Assembly (NCBI GenBank): GCA_028821605.1
Contig: JAPPFM010000049.1
Coordinates: 114,555-178,554 of the forward strand
Length of the DNA: 64,000 nt
Reading direction: 5' to 3'
DNA from: Candidatus Poribacteria bacterium
GTDB taxonomy: Bacteria; Poribacteria; WGA-4E; WGA-3G
Below the pieces are notes generated by a model. It worked only from the letters and a program-made list of their open reading frames with translations. It was not told the origin of the DNA and searched no databases. Positions 52,215-60,290 of the stretch are shown here, one piece after another. The stretch's first letter is position 1, and each line of letters opens with the position of its first letter. A program made the position numbers and the translations under genes.

Positions 52215-53318
52215 CTAATTAAAAAGAATAACCCCGCGTGCGTTTTCTCCGGCTTCCATGTCCGCAAACGCCTCGTTAATCTGCTCAAGGCAATACTGCC
52301 GTGTGATGAGTTCATCCAGTTTTAAGGTGCCTTCCTCGTAAAGACTCAGCAGTTTTGGCATATCCACCCGCGGTTGGCATGAACCGTAGAATGAACCGAT
52401 TAACCGTTTTTCACTTGAGACAAAGCGTTGTGCTGGAATACTGAACTCGGATTCATGATGTGCCATCCCTACGATAACAGCACTCCCAGCGGGTCGGACC
52501 ATATCATATGCTTGCACAATCGTTTTGGGATTCCCAATGACCTCAAAGGCGTAATCTACACCCAAGCCGTTTGTTAGTTCACGGACCGCTTCAACTGGAT
52601 CACCCTCAGCAGCATTGACAACATCTGTAGCCCCAAAATTTTTAGCGAAGTTGAGTTTTTTCTCTGTTATATCAACAGCGATAATGCGTTCTGCTTGTGC
52701 AAGCACGGCACCTTGAATTGCGTTCAAACCGACACCGCCGGTGCCGATAACCGCTACGGTGCTACCGGGTTCTACCTTTGCGGTATTGAGTACTGCACCA
52801 ACGCCTGTCGTTACGCTACACCCCACGAGTGCTGCCTTCTCTAAAGAGTAATGCGTGTCGATCTTCACAAGGTTTTGCTGTGGAACGACCATGTATTCGG
52901 ACATTGTCGCGATCCGTGCCATCTGGAGGATACCATCGCCTGAGTTGTTATAGAGACGATATGTGCCATCCAATTGGAAACCGCGTGCTACATCGTAAGT
53001 TTGGCAGAGGCAGACGCGTTCCATCTGACACATTCGACAACTCCCGCAATAACTGACGAAAGATAGAATCACGTGGTCACCCGGATGAAAACCGGTTACA
53101 TCCTTCCCAACATGTTCAATGATGCCGGCACCTTCGTGACCAAGCACGACAGCGGCATCGTAATATATAGTGCCAGTAACTACCGATAGATCGGAGTGGC
53201 AGACACCGCTCGCTGCAGTCCGAACGAGAACTTCGTTTGCCTTCGGTTCGTCTAACTCAAGTTCCTCAACGACGACCGGTTGGTTATGTTCATACATAAC
53301 AGCAGCACGCGTTTTCAT
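52215..53318 (-). CDS. Zinc-dependent alcohol dehydrogenase (MDR)
   Basis: 367 residues. Catalytic zinc ligands in GVCHSDLS and GHEGAGIIEHVG; structural zinc in CGSCRMCQMERVCLC; NAD-binding IGTGGVGLNAIQGA. Close to class III-like/aryl alcohol dehydrogenases. Substrate open. Its ATG overlaps the stop of the small antitoxin gene upstream (ATGA), an unusual coupling. Confidence 0.92.
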   Translation of the reverse strand: MKTRAAVMYEHNQPVVVEELELDEPKANEVLVRTAASGVCHSDLSVVTGTIYYDAAVVLGHEGAGIIEHVGKDVTGFHPGDHVILSFVSYCGSCRMCQMERVCLCQTYDVARGFQLDGTYRLYNNSGDGILQMARIATMSEYMVVPQQNLVKIDTHYSLEKAALVGCSVTTGVGAVLNTAKVEPGSTVAVIGTGGVGLNAIQGAVLAQAERIIAVDITEKKLNFAKNFGATDVVNAAEGDPVEAVRELTNGLGVDYAFEVIGNPKTIVQAYDMVRPAGSAVIVGMAHHESEFSIPAQRFVSSEKRLIGSFYGSCQPRVDMPKLLSLYEEGTLKLDELITRQYCLEQINEAFADMEAGENARGVILFN

Positions 53319-53545
53319 GCGTTTCTTTCCTCTCTTTTTAACTCGGCTCGAATTTCCTGATACGGGCGAGACTCAGTTTCGGTTTTAACCGCGGCATCCA
53401 TCTCTAAAATGTCCTCTAAATCCTCAAGATGTTCTATGAGAAGGCGATACTCTTTCATTGACAAAACTACCGTTGTTTTCCGCCCATTGTTATTGACAAG
53501 ATATTTGGGTTTAATGTTGAGAATAAGTATTCTCCAAACGAGCAA
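53315..53545 (-). CDS. Phd/RelB-type antitoxin-like protein (orphan)
   Basis: Up to 76 residues; start uncertain (TTG at 53543-53545, no standard codon near the GGAG). The core YLVNNNGRKTTVVLSMKEYR, then LLIEHLEDLEDILE, matches Phd/RelB-like antitoxins, which bind a RelE/ParE toxin. No toxin follows; the next gene, overlapping by four bases, is an alcohol dehydrogenase. So either an orphan antitoxin or a coupled regulator. Confidence 0.7.
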   Translation of the reverse strand: MLVWRILILNIKPKYLVNNNGRKTTVVLSMKEYRLLIEHLEDLEDILEMDAAVKTETESRPYQEIRAELKREERNA

Positions 53546-53562
53546 GAAAGGTGTGGTTTCGC

Positions 53563-54363
53563 CTACAGTAACGATTCCAAATAACTTCTCGCCTTTCGCA
53601 TCGATTCAATCGGATCAGATTCACCTTCATAAACAACCGAAAGACATCCGTTGTAGCCAACCCCTTGTAGAATCTCTAAAACACGAGGATAATCTAACCA
53701 TTCCTCCACGCCGCTATCAATCTGATAAAACTTGGTGCGGACATAGATGGCGTAAGGTGCTGTTTGTTCAATGCTTGCGTAGCAGTCGTAGCCTGGGTGT
53801 GGAGAGCCTCGATGTCCACTTGCTCCGGGTGAACCGGCGTACTGCCCCGTATCCAAAATATGTGTGAAATACGGATGATCCGTTCCGTTCAAGGCACGCA
53901 GAACGGCAGTACCATCGCGTGTAACGTTGTTGTGGTTGTGATTCTGAAGTCCGACGAGGATCCCTGCTTCATGCCCGTACTCAGCAACCTCTTTGAAGGC
54001 TTCAATCATCGGTGGCCACAAAGTCTCTTCATCTTCGCAGTCCTCAGGAACGTAGGCAGCGAAGACTCGGACGAGCGGGCAGCTCATAAAAGAGGCAACG
54101 TCAATCCATTGCTTGATCAGTGCGATCTGTTCGGGGTGTTCGGCAACAGGACGTCCGAAATTGTTGCTGACACCGATGTAACCCAAGGGTAACCCTTTTC
54201 GCGCCAGATCTTTTTTCAAGTCTCGTAGGTAGTCGGCATCGGTGGATTCAAACGCGCTTGAATGCAGCTCAATGACATCAAAACCGAGATCATACACGAT
54301 TTGTGCAAAAGCAGTGGCTGTCGTATTTCTCACATTCAGAGACATGGTCCCCAATTTCATCAT
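53563..54363 (-). CDS. Sugar phosphate isomerase/epimerase (TIM barrel, AP-endonuclease-2 fold)
   Basis: 266 residues, AAGGAG eight bases before ATG. Xylose-isomerase-like TIM barrel: MKLGTMSLNVRNTTATAF, GFDVIELHSSAFES, PLVRVFAAYVPED, ILVGLQNHNHNNVTRDGT, FTHILDTGQYAGSPG, then a C-terminal GCLSVVYEGESDPIESMRK. Glu/His/Asp metal ligands are placed as in the family. Substrate not known. 17 bases from the antitoxin gene downstream. Confidence 0.87.
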   Translation of the reverse strand: MMKLGTMSLNVRNTTATAFAQIVYDLGFDVIELHSSAFESTDADYLRDLKKDLARKGLPLGYIGVSNNFGRPVAEHPEQIALIKQWIDVASFMSCPLVRVFAAYVPEDCEDEETLWPPMIEAFKEVAEYGHEAGILVGLQNHNHNNVTRDGTAVLRALNGTDHPYFTHILDTGQYAGSPGASGHRGSPHPGYDCYASIEQTAPYAIYVRTKFYQIDSGVEEWLDYPRVLEILQGVGYNGCLSVVYEGESDPIESMRKARSYLESLL

Positions 54364-54418
54364 AACGAATTCTCCTTTTTCGTCCTAATGCCGGGCGAAA
54401 TCATCTATTCGAGCGTTT

Positions 54419-55294
54419 TCATTTCGCGAGATTGTTATTGTCGTCTCCTTGAAGTAATGCCCGCGTCTGCTGATTCAGTGCTGTGAGGAATTTCTGCAAG
54501 TTTTGCTGGAGATATTGAAGTTGATACCGGTCCTCCTCAAGACCCTGAATCCGTGCCTCAAAGGGTTCTAACTGCGTGAGTTGGTCGAGAATGTCTTGAA
54601 TCAGATCTTGAGTTGCGCGGAACTGCTGCCGCTCGTCTTCCAATTGCTGGATCTTATCTGCCATTACCGCAAGCTCTTGCCGAGTCTGGTTTAACTCTTT
54701 TTGGAGGTTTTGCGTAAAAGTAATTAATTTTTCTAACGTGTTTGTTGTTTTGTAAACAGGTTGCTCGGACTGAACGGGATTTCTCTGTTGCTGAAACAGC
54801 GTATTCTTTTCTGTAGGAGCCGGTGGAGTCGTTTCATCTGATGTGGGAACAGCTGCTGCAACGGCATCTGCTGAATTTGTAGCCTCTGCCGAACTTGGAA
54901 AAATACCAATTAACTTAATGTTATACGAAAGCATCGTATAGGGTTCTTTTCGCTCGCTGTAGGTGATTTGCACTCGTATCTCTTCGTCAACCTGCAGATT
55001 GCTGAGCATACTATGAATGTTGCGAATCACTACCTCATTGTAGCCGAATGTTTCATTTTTCTTTGGGTTCAACTGTCGGAGATACCAGTAGAGTTCCAAT
55101 CCATCGGTGCTCTCGCGTTCCAACCCTTCGGTCGTTAAAACATCGACGAGTTCGGGATTCTGAGGGTCCGATGCCTGATCGTTAGGTATAACAATATCCA
55201 GCGGCACTTCTCCCTGAATAGTCTTCATCCCGAGGAGCCAAGTCGTTGCTGATGTTCTACTACTGTATGCAATGAAGTCGTAAGTGATTGCCAT
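54419..55294 (-). CDS. Hypothetical coiled-coil protein
   Basis: 291 residues; I do not recognise a family. The N-terminal 130 residues are beta-rich (MAITYDFIAYSSRTSATTWL, VDEEIRVQITYSERKEPYTM), then a Ser/Thr/Ala/Pro-rich linker, then about 130 residues of Gln/Leu/Glu-rich helix (TNTLEKLITFTQNLQKELNQ, QQLEDERQQFRATQDLIQDI) that should form coiled coil. No signal peptide; cytosolic. Upstream lie paired hairpin repeats. Confidence 0.7.
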   Translation of the reverse strand: MAITYDFIAYSSRTSATTWLLGMKTIQGEVPLDIVIPNDQASDPQNPELVDVLTTEGLERESTDGLELYWYLRQLNPKKNETFGYNEVVIRNIHSMLSNLQVDEEIRVQITYSERKEPYTMLSYNIKLIGIFPSSAEATNSADAVAAAVPTSDETTPPAPTEKNTLFQQQRNPVQSEQPVYKTTNTLEKLITFTQNLQKELNQTRQELAVMADKIQQLEDERQQFRATQDLIQDILDQLTQLEPFEARIQGLEEDRYQLQYLQQNLQKFLTALNQQTRALLQGDDNNNLAK

Positions 55295-55333
55295 AGTTTT
55301 CTCTTTGGATAATAGTTTTCAGTCTTCGGTCTT

Positions 55334-55382
55334 AACTATCAACTCGCCTCCGATATAAATGTTAAGGCACGAGTTGATGGTT
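55334..55382. repeat. Hairpin repeat A
   Basis: AACTATCAACTCG (55334-55346) and CGAGTTGATGGTT (55370-55382), one G-T pair. Sister of the hairpin at 55451-55506. Confidence 0.75.
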
Positions 55383-55450
55383 AAAGTTTTCAGTGAAAGA
55401 GGTTTTGGTTTAACAAGAGAGGTCTTTACCGACATCTGACAACTGATAAC

Positions 55451-55506
55451 TTTGACCAACAACTCGTCTACAAATATTTGTGCTAAGGCGCGAGTTGTTG
55501 GTCAAA
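55451..55506. repeat. Hairpin repeat B
   Basis: Perfect 16-bp arms: TTTGACCAACAACTCG (55451-55466) and CGAGTTGTTGGTCAAA (55491-55506). The loop contains TGCTAAGGCG, like the TGTTAAGGCA of the sister hairpin. GTCAG/TAACTGATAAC-like motifs lie between the two. Confidence 0.8.
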
Positions 55507-55511
55507 ACCAT

Positions 55512-56363
55512 TTATGTTTGTAATCTTGACATAACCTGTGAAAGTTTTGGAATACAAGAGGTACCAACCCCTTCCACAGCGAAGGATGCCACACAGTGCG
55601 CAAAGTTCAATGCTTCCTCTACCGATCGGTTTTGATAATACTTAATTAAAAAGGCAGTTGCGAAGACATCACCGGCACCTGTCGGATCTACCTCTGTAAC
55701 AGGGTATGCATCCGATTCAAGTTCTGTGCCATTTTGGAAAAGCATCGCGCCCCGCGCCCCTTGTGTTAGCACAACGATTGGGGCTAATCCGATATATTTT
55801 TCTAATTCGTCCGGGTAGGTGCGGAGGTCCTCGTCACTCAGGATTAATACGTCAATATGAGGCAAAATATCTTTCGCTGTTTCCCACCGTTTTGCTTCAA
55901 CTTTGCCACTGGTATCCCATTGCCGAAGCCAACCTTGCGGTGTAGCCCCTATGAGTGTTTCATCGCTGAAACAGTGGACGATTTCAGCGGAAACCTCATC
56001 TGCAATCGGACACAAATAGGCTATATCGCTGGTACGCCATTCAGCGGGAATGTGGCTTCCTTTTAGCTGCTGTGCCCACCCTAAGATAAATTGCTGTCTA
56101 TGTCCCTTTGCGTCATATTGGTTATCGAAGATTGTTGTCTCAGGAGATTCATGATAAACCGTTTTTATCCCTTCCAAGAGTGGATTTTGCCGGTCAAAAT
56201 TCGCTCCTACGGCTGTAACTGCGCGGGCGTGGTGTTCGAGATTCCGCGCCGTTAGGGTCGAGTACGAGGCGGATCCACCGAGAATATATCCATTTGGCGA
56301 AACATCGTAACAGAAGTGACCAATTGATAGAAAAGTTGTGGGCATTGAGGACGGTCTGTTCAT
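55512..56363 (-). CDS. PfkB family sugar kinase
   Basis: 283 residues from the ATG at 56361-56363; a longer TTG start would overlap rhaM. FLSIGHFCYDV head with LGGSASYSTLTARNL, VLILSDEDLRTYPDEL, and the second signature VDPTGAGDVFATAFL with the catalytic Asp. Kinase of a sugar or nucleoside. Follows L-rhamnose mutarotase by seven bases, so possibly on a deoxy-sugar route. Confidence 0.87.
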   Translation of the reverse strand: MNRPSSMPTTFLSIGHFCYDVSPNGYILGGSASYSTLTARNLEHHARAVTAVGANFDRQNPLLEGIKTVYHESPETTIFDNQYDAKGHRQQFILGWAQQLKGSHIPAEWRTSDIAYLCPIADEVSAEIVHCFSDETLIGATPQGWLRQWDTSGKVEAKRWETAKDILPHIDVLILSDEDLRTYPDELEKYIGLAPIVVLTQGARGAMLFQNGTELESDAYPVTEVDPTGAGDVFATAFLIKYYQNRSVEEALNFAHCVASFAVEGVGTSCIPKLSQVMSRLQT

Positions 56364-56370
56364 TTTTGCG

Positions 56371-56703
56371 TTATAATTCAAAGACGGTCTCCATACGTGC
56401 CCACCATTCGTCTGGCTGCGCGTCCTCCACGGGTTCTTGGAAGGTTCGCATCAATTCATCCCAAGTTTTGCACTTCGGGTTCTCTTCAAGGTAGCGCGGG
56501 AAATCGCGTTCTATATCGAAAGCGTCAATCGTTTCCATCGCCATAAACAGACGGCACCCTAACAGATAGATATTCATCTTTGTGATGCCAACTGCCTTTA
56601 GTGCGTTGAGAACTTCGGGCCAGGCATCTTGATGATATGCTTTATACTTTTCAATGACCGATGGGTCGTTTTTCAAATTCAGTGTTAAACCGTAATGCTT
56701 CAT
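56371..56703 (-). CDS. rhaM: L-rhamnose mutarotase
   Basis: 110 residues, normal length. RhaM-type dimeric alpha/beta barrel: KHYGLTLNLKNDPSVIEKYK, the acid/base His in YHQDAWPEV, YLLGCRLFMAMET, WDELMRTFQEPV, WWARMETVFEL. Interconverts alpha and beta L-rhamnose. ATG overlaps the Nudix stop by four bases. Confidence 0.92.
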   Translation of the reverse strand: MKHYGLTLNLKNDPSVIEKYKAYHQDAWPEVLNALKAVGITKMNIYLLGCRLFMAMETIDAFDIERDFPRYLEENPKCKTWDELMRTFQEPVEDAQPDEWWARMETVFEL

Positions 56704-57158
56704 TTTAATTTTTTTAGTGCCTTTCGGATTATCTCACCGTGGTCGAACGCGAGTTTCGGTCTTTTAACAGCAGATTTTAACTGACGGGTTTCGTCAAAAA
56801 AAGCGGTTGAGAACCACGCGGCTGCTGACGCATCGGAGCCTGCTTTAATGTTTGGTGTAGGCGTTTCAAGAACAGCAGCATAAGCGATCGTAATTACACG
56901 CCCGCGCGGATCGCGAGACGGCGCACCAAAAACACCAACTTCGGTTAATGCTACATCGGAGACCCCGGTTTCCTCTTCCAGCTCACGTAGTGCCGCTGCC
57001 TCCAACGTTTCCTCCATCTCGATGAAACCTCCCGGTAGTGCCCAGCATCCTTCAAACGGTGCGTTTTTGCGTTTGATCAACAGCACGTCCGAGAGTTCGC
57101 TTGTACAAACCACAATGTCAACGGTAACAGCAGGACGTGGATAGTCGTAACAAAACAT
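56700..57158 (-). CDS. Nudix hydrolase
   Basis: 152 residues. Nudix box GGFIEMEETLEAAALRELEE plus ETGV (GX5EX7REUXEEXGU). Near NADH-pyrophosphatase/ADP-ribose-type Nudix proteins (LIKRKNAPFEGCWALPGG). Hydrolyses a nucleoside diphosphate derivative. First gene of the rhaM-kinase set. Confidence 0.92.
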   Translation of the reverse strand: MFCYDYPRPAVTVDIVVCTSELSDVLLIKRKNAPFEGCWALPGGFIEMEETLEAAALRELEEETGVSDVALTEVGVFGAPSRDPRGRVITIAYAAVLETPTPNIKAGSDASAAAWFSTAFFDETRQLKSAVKRPKLAFDHGEIIRKALKKLK

Positions 57159-57220
57159 TGTGTTCTTTAAAACCCACTTTGGTCGCTGGATAAACCGTAC
57201 TCTTCTTTATCAGTGTTTAT

Positions 57221-57249
57221 ATGGTACCAGATTTTAATATTTTCGTCAA
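57221..57249 (-). promoter_or_regulatory. Predicted sigma70-type promoter of the Nudix-rhaM set
   Basis: On the minus strand TTGACG, 17-base spacer, TACCAT, 63 bases before the Nudix ATG. Confidence 0.5.
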
Positions 57250-57449
57250 CCTTTTTCTCACAATTGGCAAAAGGTTGGCAGAACAGTTCAGTTTTTAGAA
57301 TTACTGATTCTCTCTGTTTTCTACTTGTAAGGTTTTCAACTTCGTCTTGAGTCTCGTGAATCGGACATTCTTTTTTCAAAGGAGGGCTGAACGAGTTGCA
57401 ACAAACAGAACAAATCGAACAACGGAGGGATATCGAAAATTTTCTTTCC

Positions 57450-57479
57450 TTGAAATAACATTAAACATGGTGCTATAAT
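57450..57479 (+). promoter_or_regulatory. Predicted sigma70-type promoter
   Basis: TTGAAA, 18-base spacer, TATAAT. Start of transcription near 57487 would leave a ~60-base leader for the ATG at 57547. Confidence 0.6.
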
Positions 57480-57546
57480 AGTCATAACTATTGTGGACTT
57501 ACGAGCAACGCCTGAACGCATTGTTGAAACAGGTAAAACATCGAAA

Positions 57547-58623
57547 ATGAAAGTCCTCCTTAAGAAAAATATCCCAAATGCCCTCCTCATTTCTATCGGG
57601 CTTCATATTCTCCTGATACTGCTGCTTGGGGCTTTGTATCGACAAAAACCCAATTGGCAGATTAAACCGGTCACCGAGTTTGACATCGTTAAGATCCGCT
57701 TGCGGAATTCTATACGTCCGTTGAAACGAATTACGCGTCTTCCCCTCCAACCCTCAACGGCTCCTGAGAGTATGCAACAGATGGAGACAGTCGAGGTACA
57801 ACCGCCCACACTCCAAACCTCAGCAGCTGTACCACATCAAGACGCGACCATCGAATTACAAACGCCCGAACTTGCTTCACTCACTCGTTCTGGCGAGAGT
57901 GCCTACGGAAAAGGGCTACGGGCTAAACCCGTTTCGGGATCGGGAGGCAGTGGTGCAGGAAATGGATTGGGGCCACGCATCTCAGGTGGTGGAAAATCTG
58001 GTGCTACTCGCGGCTTTCTGGGGGGAATAGGAGGACAACCCCCATCAGATATTGAAGGGTTGACGCTTCCGGATCTCGCATTGACTAAGGTAGGTAAGCA
58101 TATTGTCGAGAACCGCGGGACTGATCTTGTTGACATTGTTTTTGTCATTGATGGCAGTGGCAGTATGAAAAACGATGTTGCAGCAGTGCGCGAGCATCTC
58201 ACCACTATGACAGATCTCTTTGACAGCGTGGATATGGACTTCACTATCGGCATTGTCACTTTCCGGGCTGGGACAGGGTACGGTCTTCTTGGATTGGACT
58301 TTGAGGTAATTCCACAAACGCGTTCGGTAACCCAGATTAAAAAGGTGTTATCACAATTAAAATTCCGGGGCGATGAGAACGGGCTGGACGCGCTCATCCG
58401 CGCTGCTGATGAAGTGAGTTTCCGGCGTGGTGCTGAAGTCCATTTCATTTTCGTCACAGATGAATATGTCAGTGGCGCGTACTCCTCAATAGATGTCATG
58501 ATGAAGATGAAAACTGCCAAAATCAAGGTAGATGTTATCGGGCGGGATGAACCCTTCCAAAAGTTCATAGCAAAAAGCACCGGCGGCTTATGGCTGCCGA
58601 TTTCAAGCCTCGCTATCCAGTAG
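57547..58623 (+). CDS. Membrane-anchored von Willebrand factor A domain protein
   Basis: 358 residues from ATG 57547; a GTG at 57493 would add 18 residues but sits almost at the promoter's start point. One N-terminal membrane helix (ALLISIGLHILLILLLGALY, TonB-like in plan), a Pro/Gly-rich periplasmic linker (GSGGSGAGNG..., GGGKSGATRG), then a vWA domain from about 200: VFVIDGSGSMKNDVAA (MIDAS DxSxS), FTIGIVTFRAGTG, HFIFVTDEYVSG. Likely a metal-dependent protein-binding module on the periplasmic side. Confidence 0.87.
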   Translation: MKVLLKKNIPNALLISIGLHILLILLLGALYRQKPNWQIKPVTEFDIVKIRLRNSIRPLKRITRLPLQPSTAPESMQQMETVEVQPPTLQTSAAVPHQDATIELQTPELASLTRSGESAYGKGLRAKPVSGSGGSGAGNGLGPRISGGGKSGATRGFLGGIGGQPPSDIEGLTLPDLALTKVGKHIVENRGTDLVDIVFVIDGSGSMKNDVAAVREHLTTMTDLFDSVDMDFTIGIVTFRAGTGYGLLGLDFEVIPQTRSVTQIKKVLSQLKFRGDENGLDALIRAADEVSFRRGAEVHFIFVTDEYVSGAYSSIDVMMKMKTAKIKVDVIGRDEPFQKFIAKSTGGLWLPISSLAIQ

Positions 58624-58665
58624 AACGACGGGAGAGCCTCGATCGGAAGGTCGTCGCTACATGCA

Positions 58666-60219
58666 ATGGGTAAAGGGAATAAACACTACGCCCTCGGCTT
58701 GACGTTCCTTTTTCTCGCAGTCGGTGCGTTTACTGCAAGCCACCATGAGATGTGGCGCGATGAAATCCAAGCGTGGCTCCTCGCACGGGACAGCACCTCG
58801 GTTTTTAACCTCTTCGCGAATCTCAAATATGAGGGGCATCCAGGCTTATGGCATCTCTGCCTCATGCCGCTCAGCCGCATCACGGATTCCCCCGTCATCA
58901 TGCAGATGTTCCATCTCCTGATTACGACTGCTGCCGTCTACCTTTTCGTCCGCTATGCACCCTTCAACTGGTTCCAGAAACTTCTCTTCTGTTTTGGCTA
59001 CCTCGTTCTCTATGAATACGCGATTGTTGCCCGAAACTACGCCCTTGGGCTTCTGTTGATAACCGTCTTTTGTGTGCTTTTTAGAGAACGTTACAAACGC
59101 TTTATCTGGGTGGGTTGTGTGCTATTTCTCCTGGCGCATACGAGCGTTCATGCGTTGATCGTTGCCATAGCGATTGGAGTTGTGCTTTGTTGTGAATATG
59201 TCTTTGGTAGTCGTTTTCTTAAACCTCTCAACCAAGAAATTGAAACTATAGGGAATAAAAGACCCATCTGGATCGGGTTCGCACTTATTGGTATCGGTAT
59301 TACGACAGCGGTTTTGCAACTCAATCCGCCACCGGATACAGGTTTTGCTGTCGCGTGGAACTTCAATTATGAAGCGAAACGAGTGAACGATATTGTTAAA
59401 CTGATCTCCCGTGCGTATCTCCCCGTCACGAGACCCGTACTCGGTTTTTGGGGTTCAAACATCCTAACAACCTATTCCTTCTTCCAAACGATTCAAGTGC
59501 CACTCTGCTATTTCCTAATGCTTTTCAGCGTGCTGTTGTTTCTCAAACGACCGACCGCCTTTCTTATCTATGCCATCTCAACGTTTGGGCTTTTGGCGTT
59601 TTTTTATATCAAGTATCAAGGCAGTATCCGGCATCACGGTTTTCTGTTTCTTACGTTTCTGATGTGCTGTTGGATTTATCGAGACGCTCCAGCGATAAAT
59701 CTTGGTAAAACTGAGCAACAAGATGGAGATTCTACAGTGAACCGGGTTTTGAATGTGGCCGGAACAGTGATTGTGACGGTGCTGCTTATCTGCCATGCTA
59801 TTGGTGGTATTACAGCCGTCCGAATGGAGCACCGCCATATTTTCTCTTACGGCAAACTGACAGCCGAATATATCAAGTCGCAAGGCATGCAGGACTATCC
59901 AATAGTCGCTGAGAAGGATTCCGCTGCCAGCACTGTCGTAGGCTATCTACCAAAACGACAGGTTTACTATCCACGCGGGAGCCGACTCGGTTCTTTTGTC
60001 CGATGGGACAAAGCGCGCTCCCACAGTGCGCCCAGTAAACTTGTCATTGAAGAAGCGAAAAGGCTGGGTGCTCAATCTACTCAAGAGGTGCTAATTATCC
60101 TGAATCGCGCTTTAAGTGCCGAACTGCGTGAACAGCACAATCTCACGTTTCTAACCAAATTCACAGGTTCAACCGTTGGAGATGAAGGTTTCCATCTCTA
60201 TCTGATGTCTGCACCGTAG
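58666..60219 (+). CDS. GT-C-type membrane glycosyltransferase, copy 1
   Basis: 517 residues with about ten membrane helices. The first large loop carries HHEMWRDEIQAWLLARDS, like the DE motif of ArnT/PMT-type (GT39-like) enzymes that use lipid-linked sugars. Soluble C-terminal tail from about 400. More than nine residues in ten are shared with the next gene; differences cluster in the tail and loops. Likely adds a sugar to a lipid or protein in the cell envelope. Confidence 0.8.
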   Translation: MGKGNKHYALGLTFLFLAVGAFTASHHEMWRDEIQAWLLARDSTSVFNLFANLKYEGHPGLWHLCLMPLSRITDSPVIMQMFHLLITTAAVYLFVRYAPFNWFQKLLFCFGYLVLYEYAIVARNYALGLLLITVFCVLFRERYKRFIWVGCVLFLLAHTSVHALIVAIAIGVVLCCEYVFGSRFLKPLNQEIETIGNKRPIWIGFALIGIGITTAVLQLNPPPDTGFAVAWNFNYEAKRVNDIVKLISRAYLPVTRPVLGFWGSNILTTYSFFQTIQVPLCYFLMLFSVLLFLKRPTAFLIYAISTFGLLAFFYIKYQGSIRHHGFLFLTFLMCCWIYRDAPAINLGKTEQQDGDSTVNRVLNVAGTVIVTVLLICHAIGGITAVRMEHRHIFSYGKLTAEYIKSQGMQDYPIVAEKDSAASTVVGYLPKRQVYYPRGSRLGSFVRWDKARSHSAPSKLVIEEAKRLGAQSTQEVLIILNRALSAELREQHNLTFLTKFTGSTVGDEGFHLYLMSAP

Positions 60220-60290
60220 ACACAGCCACTTTGGCAGCGGTCTTAACTTCAAAAAACGAGACTTTCAAACCATAGGACACAATGTAAACA

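Larger units (their letters stand above)
57159..57546. other. Intergenic region between divergent genes
   Basis: About 390 bases, no gene supported. Two good promoters on opposite strands (57221-57249 minus and 57450-57479 plus). Confidence 0.55.
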
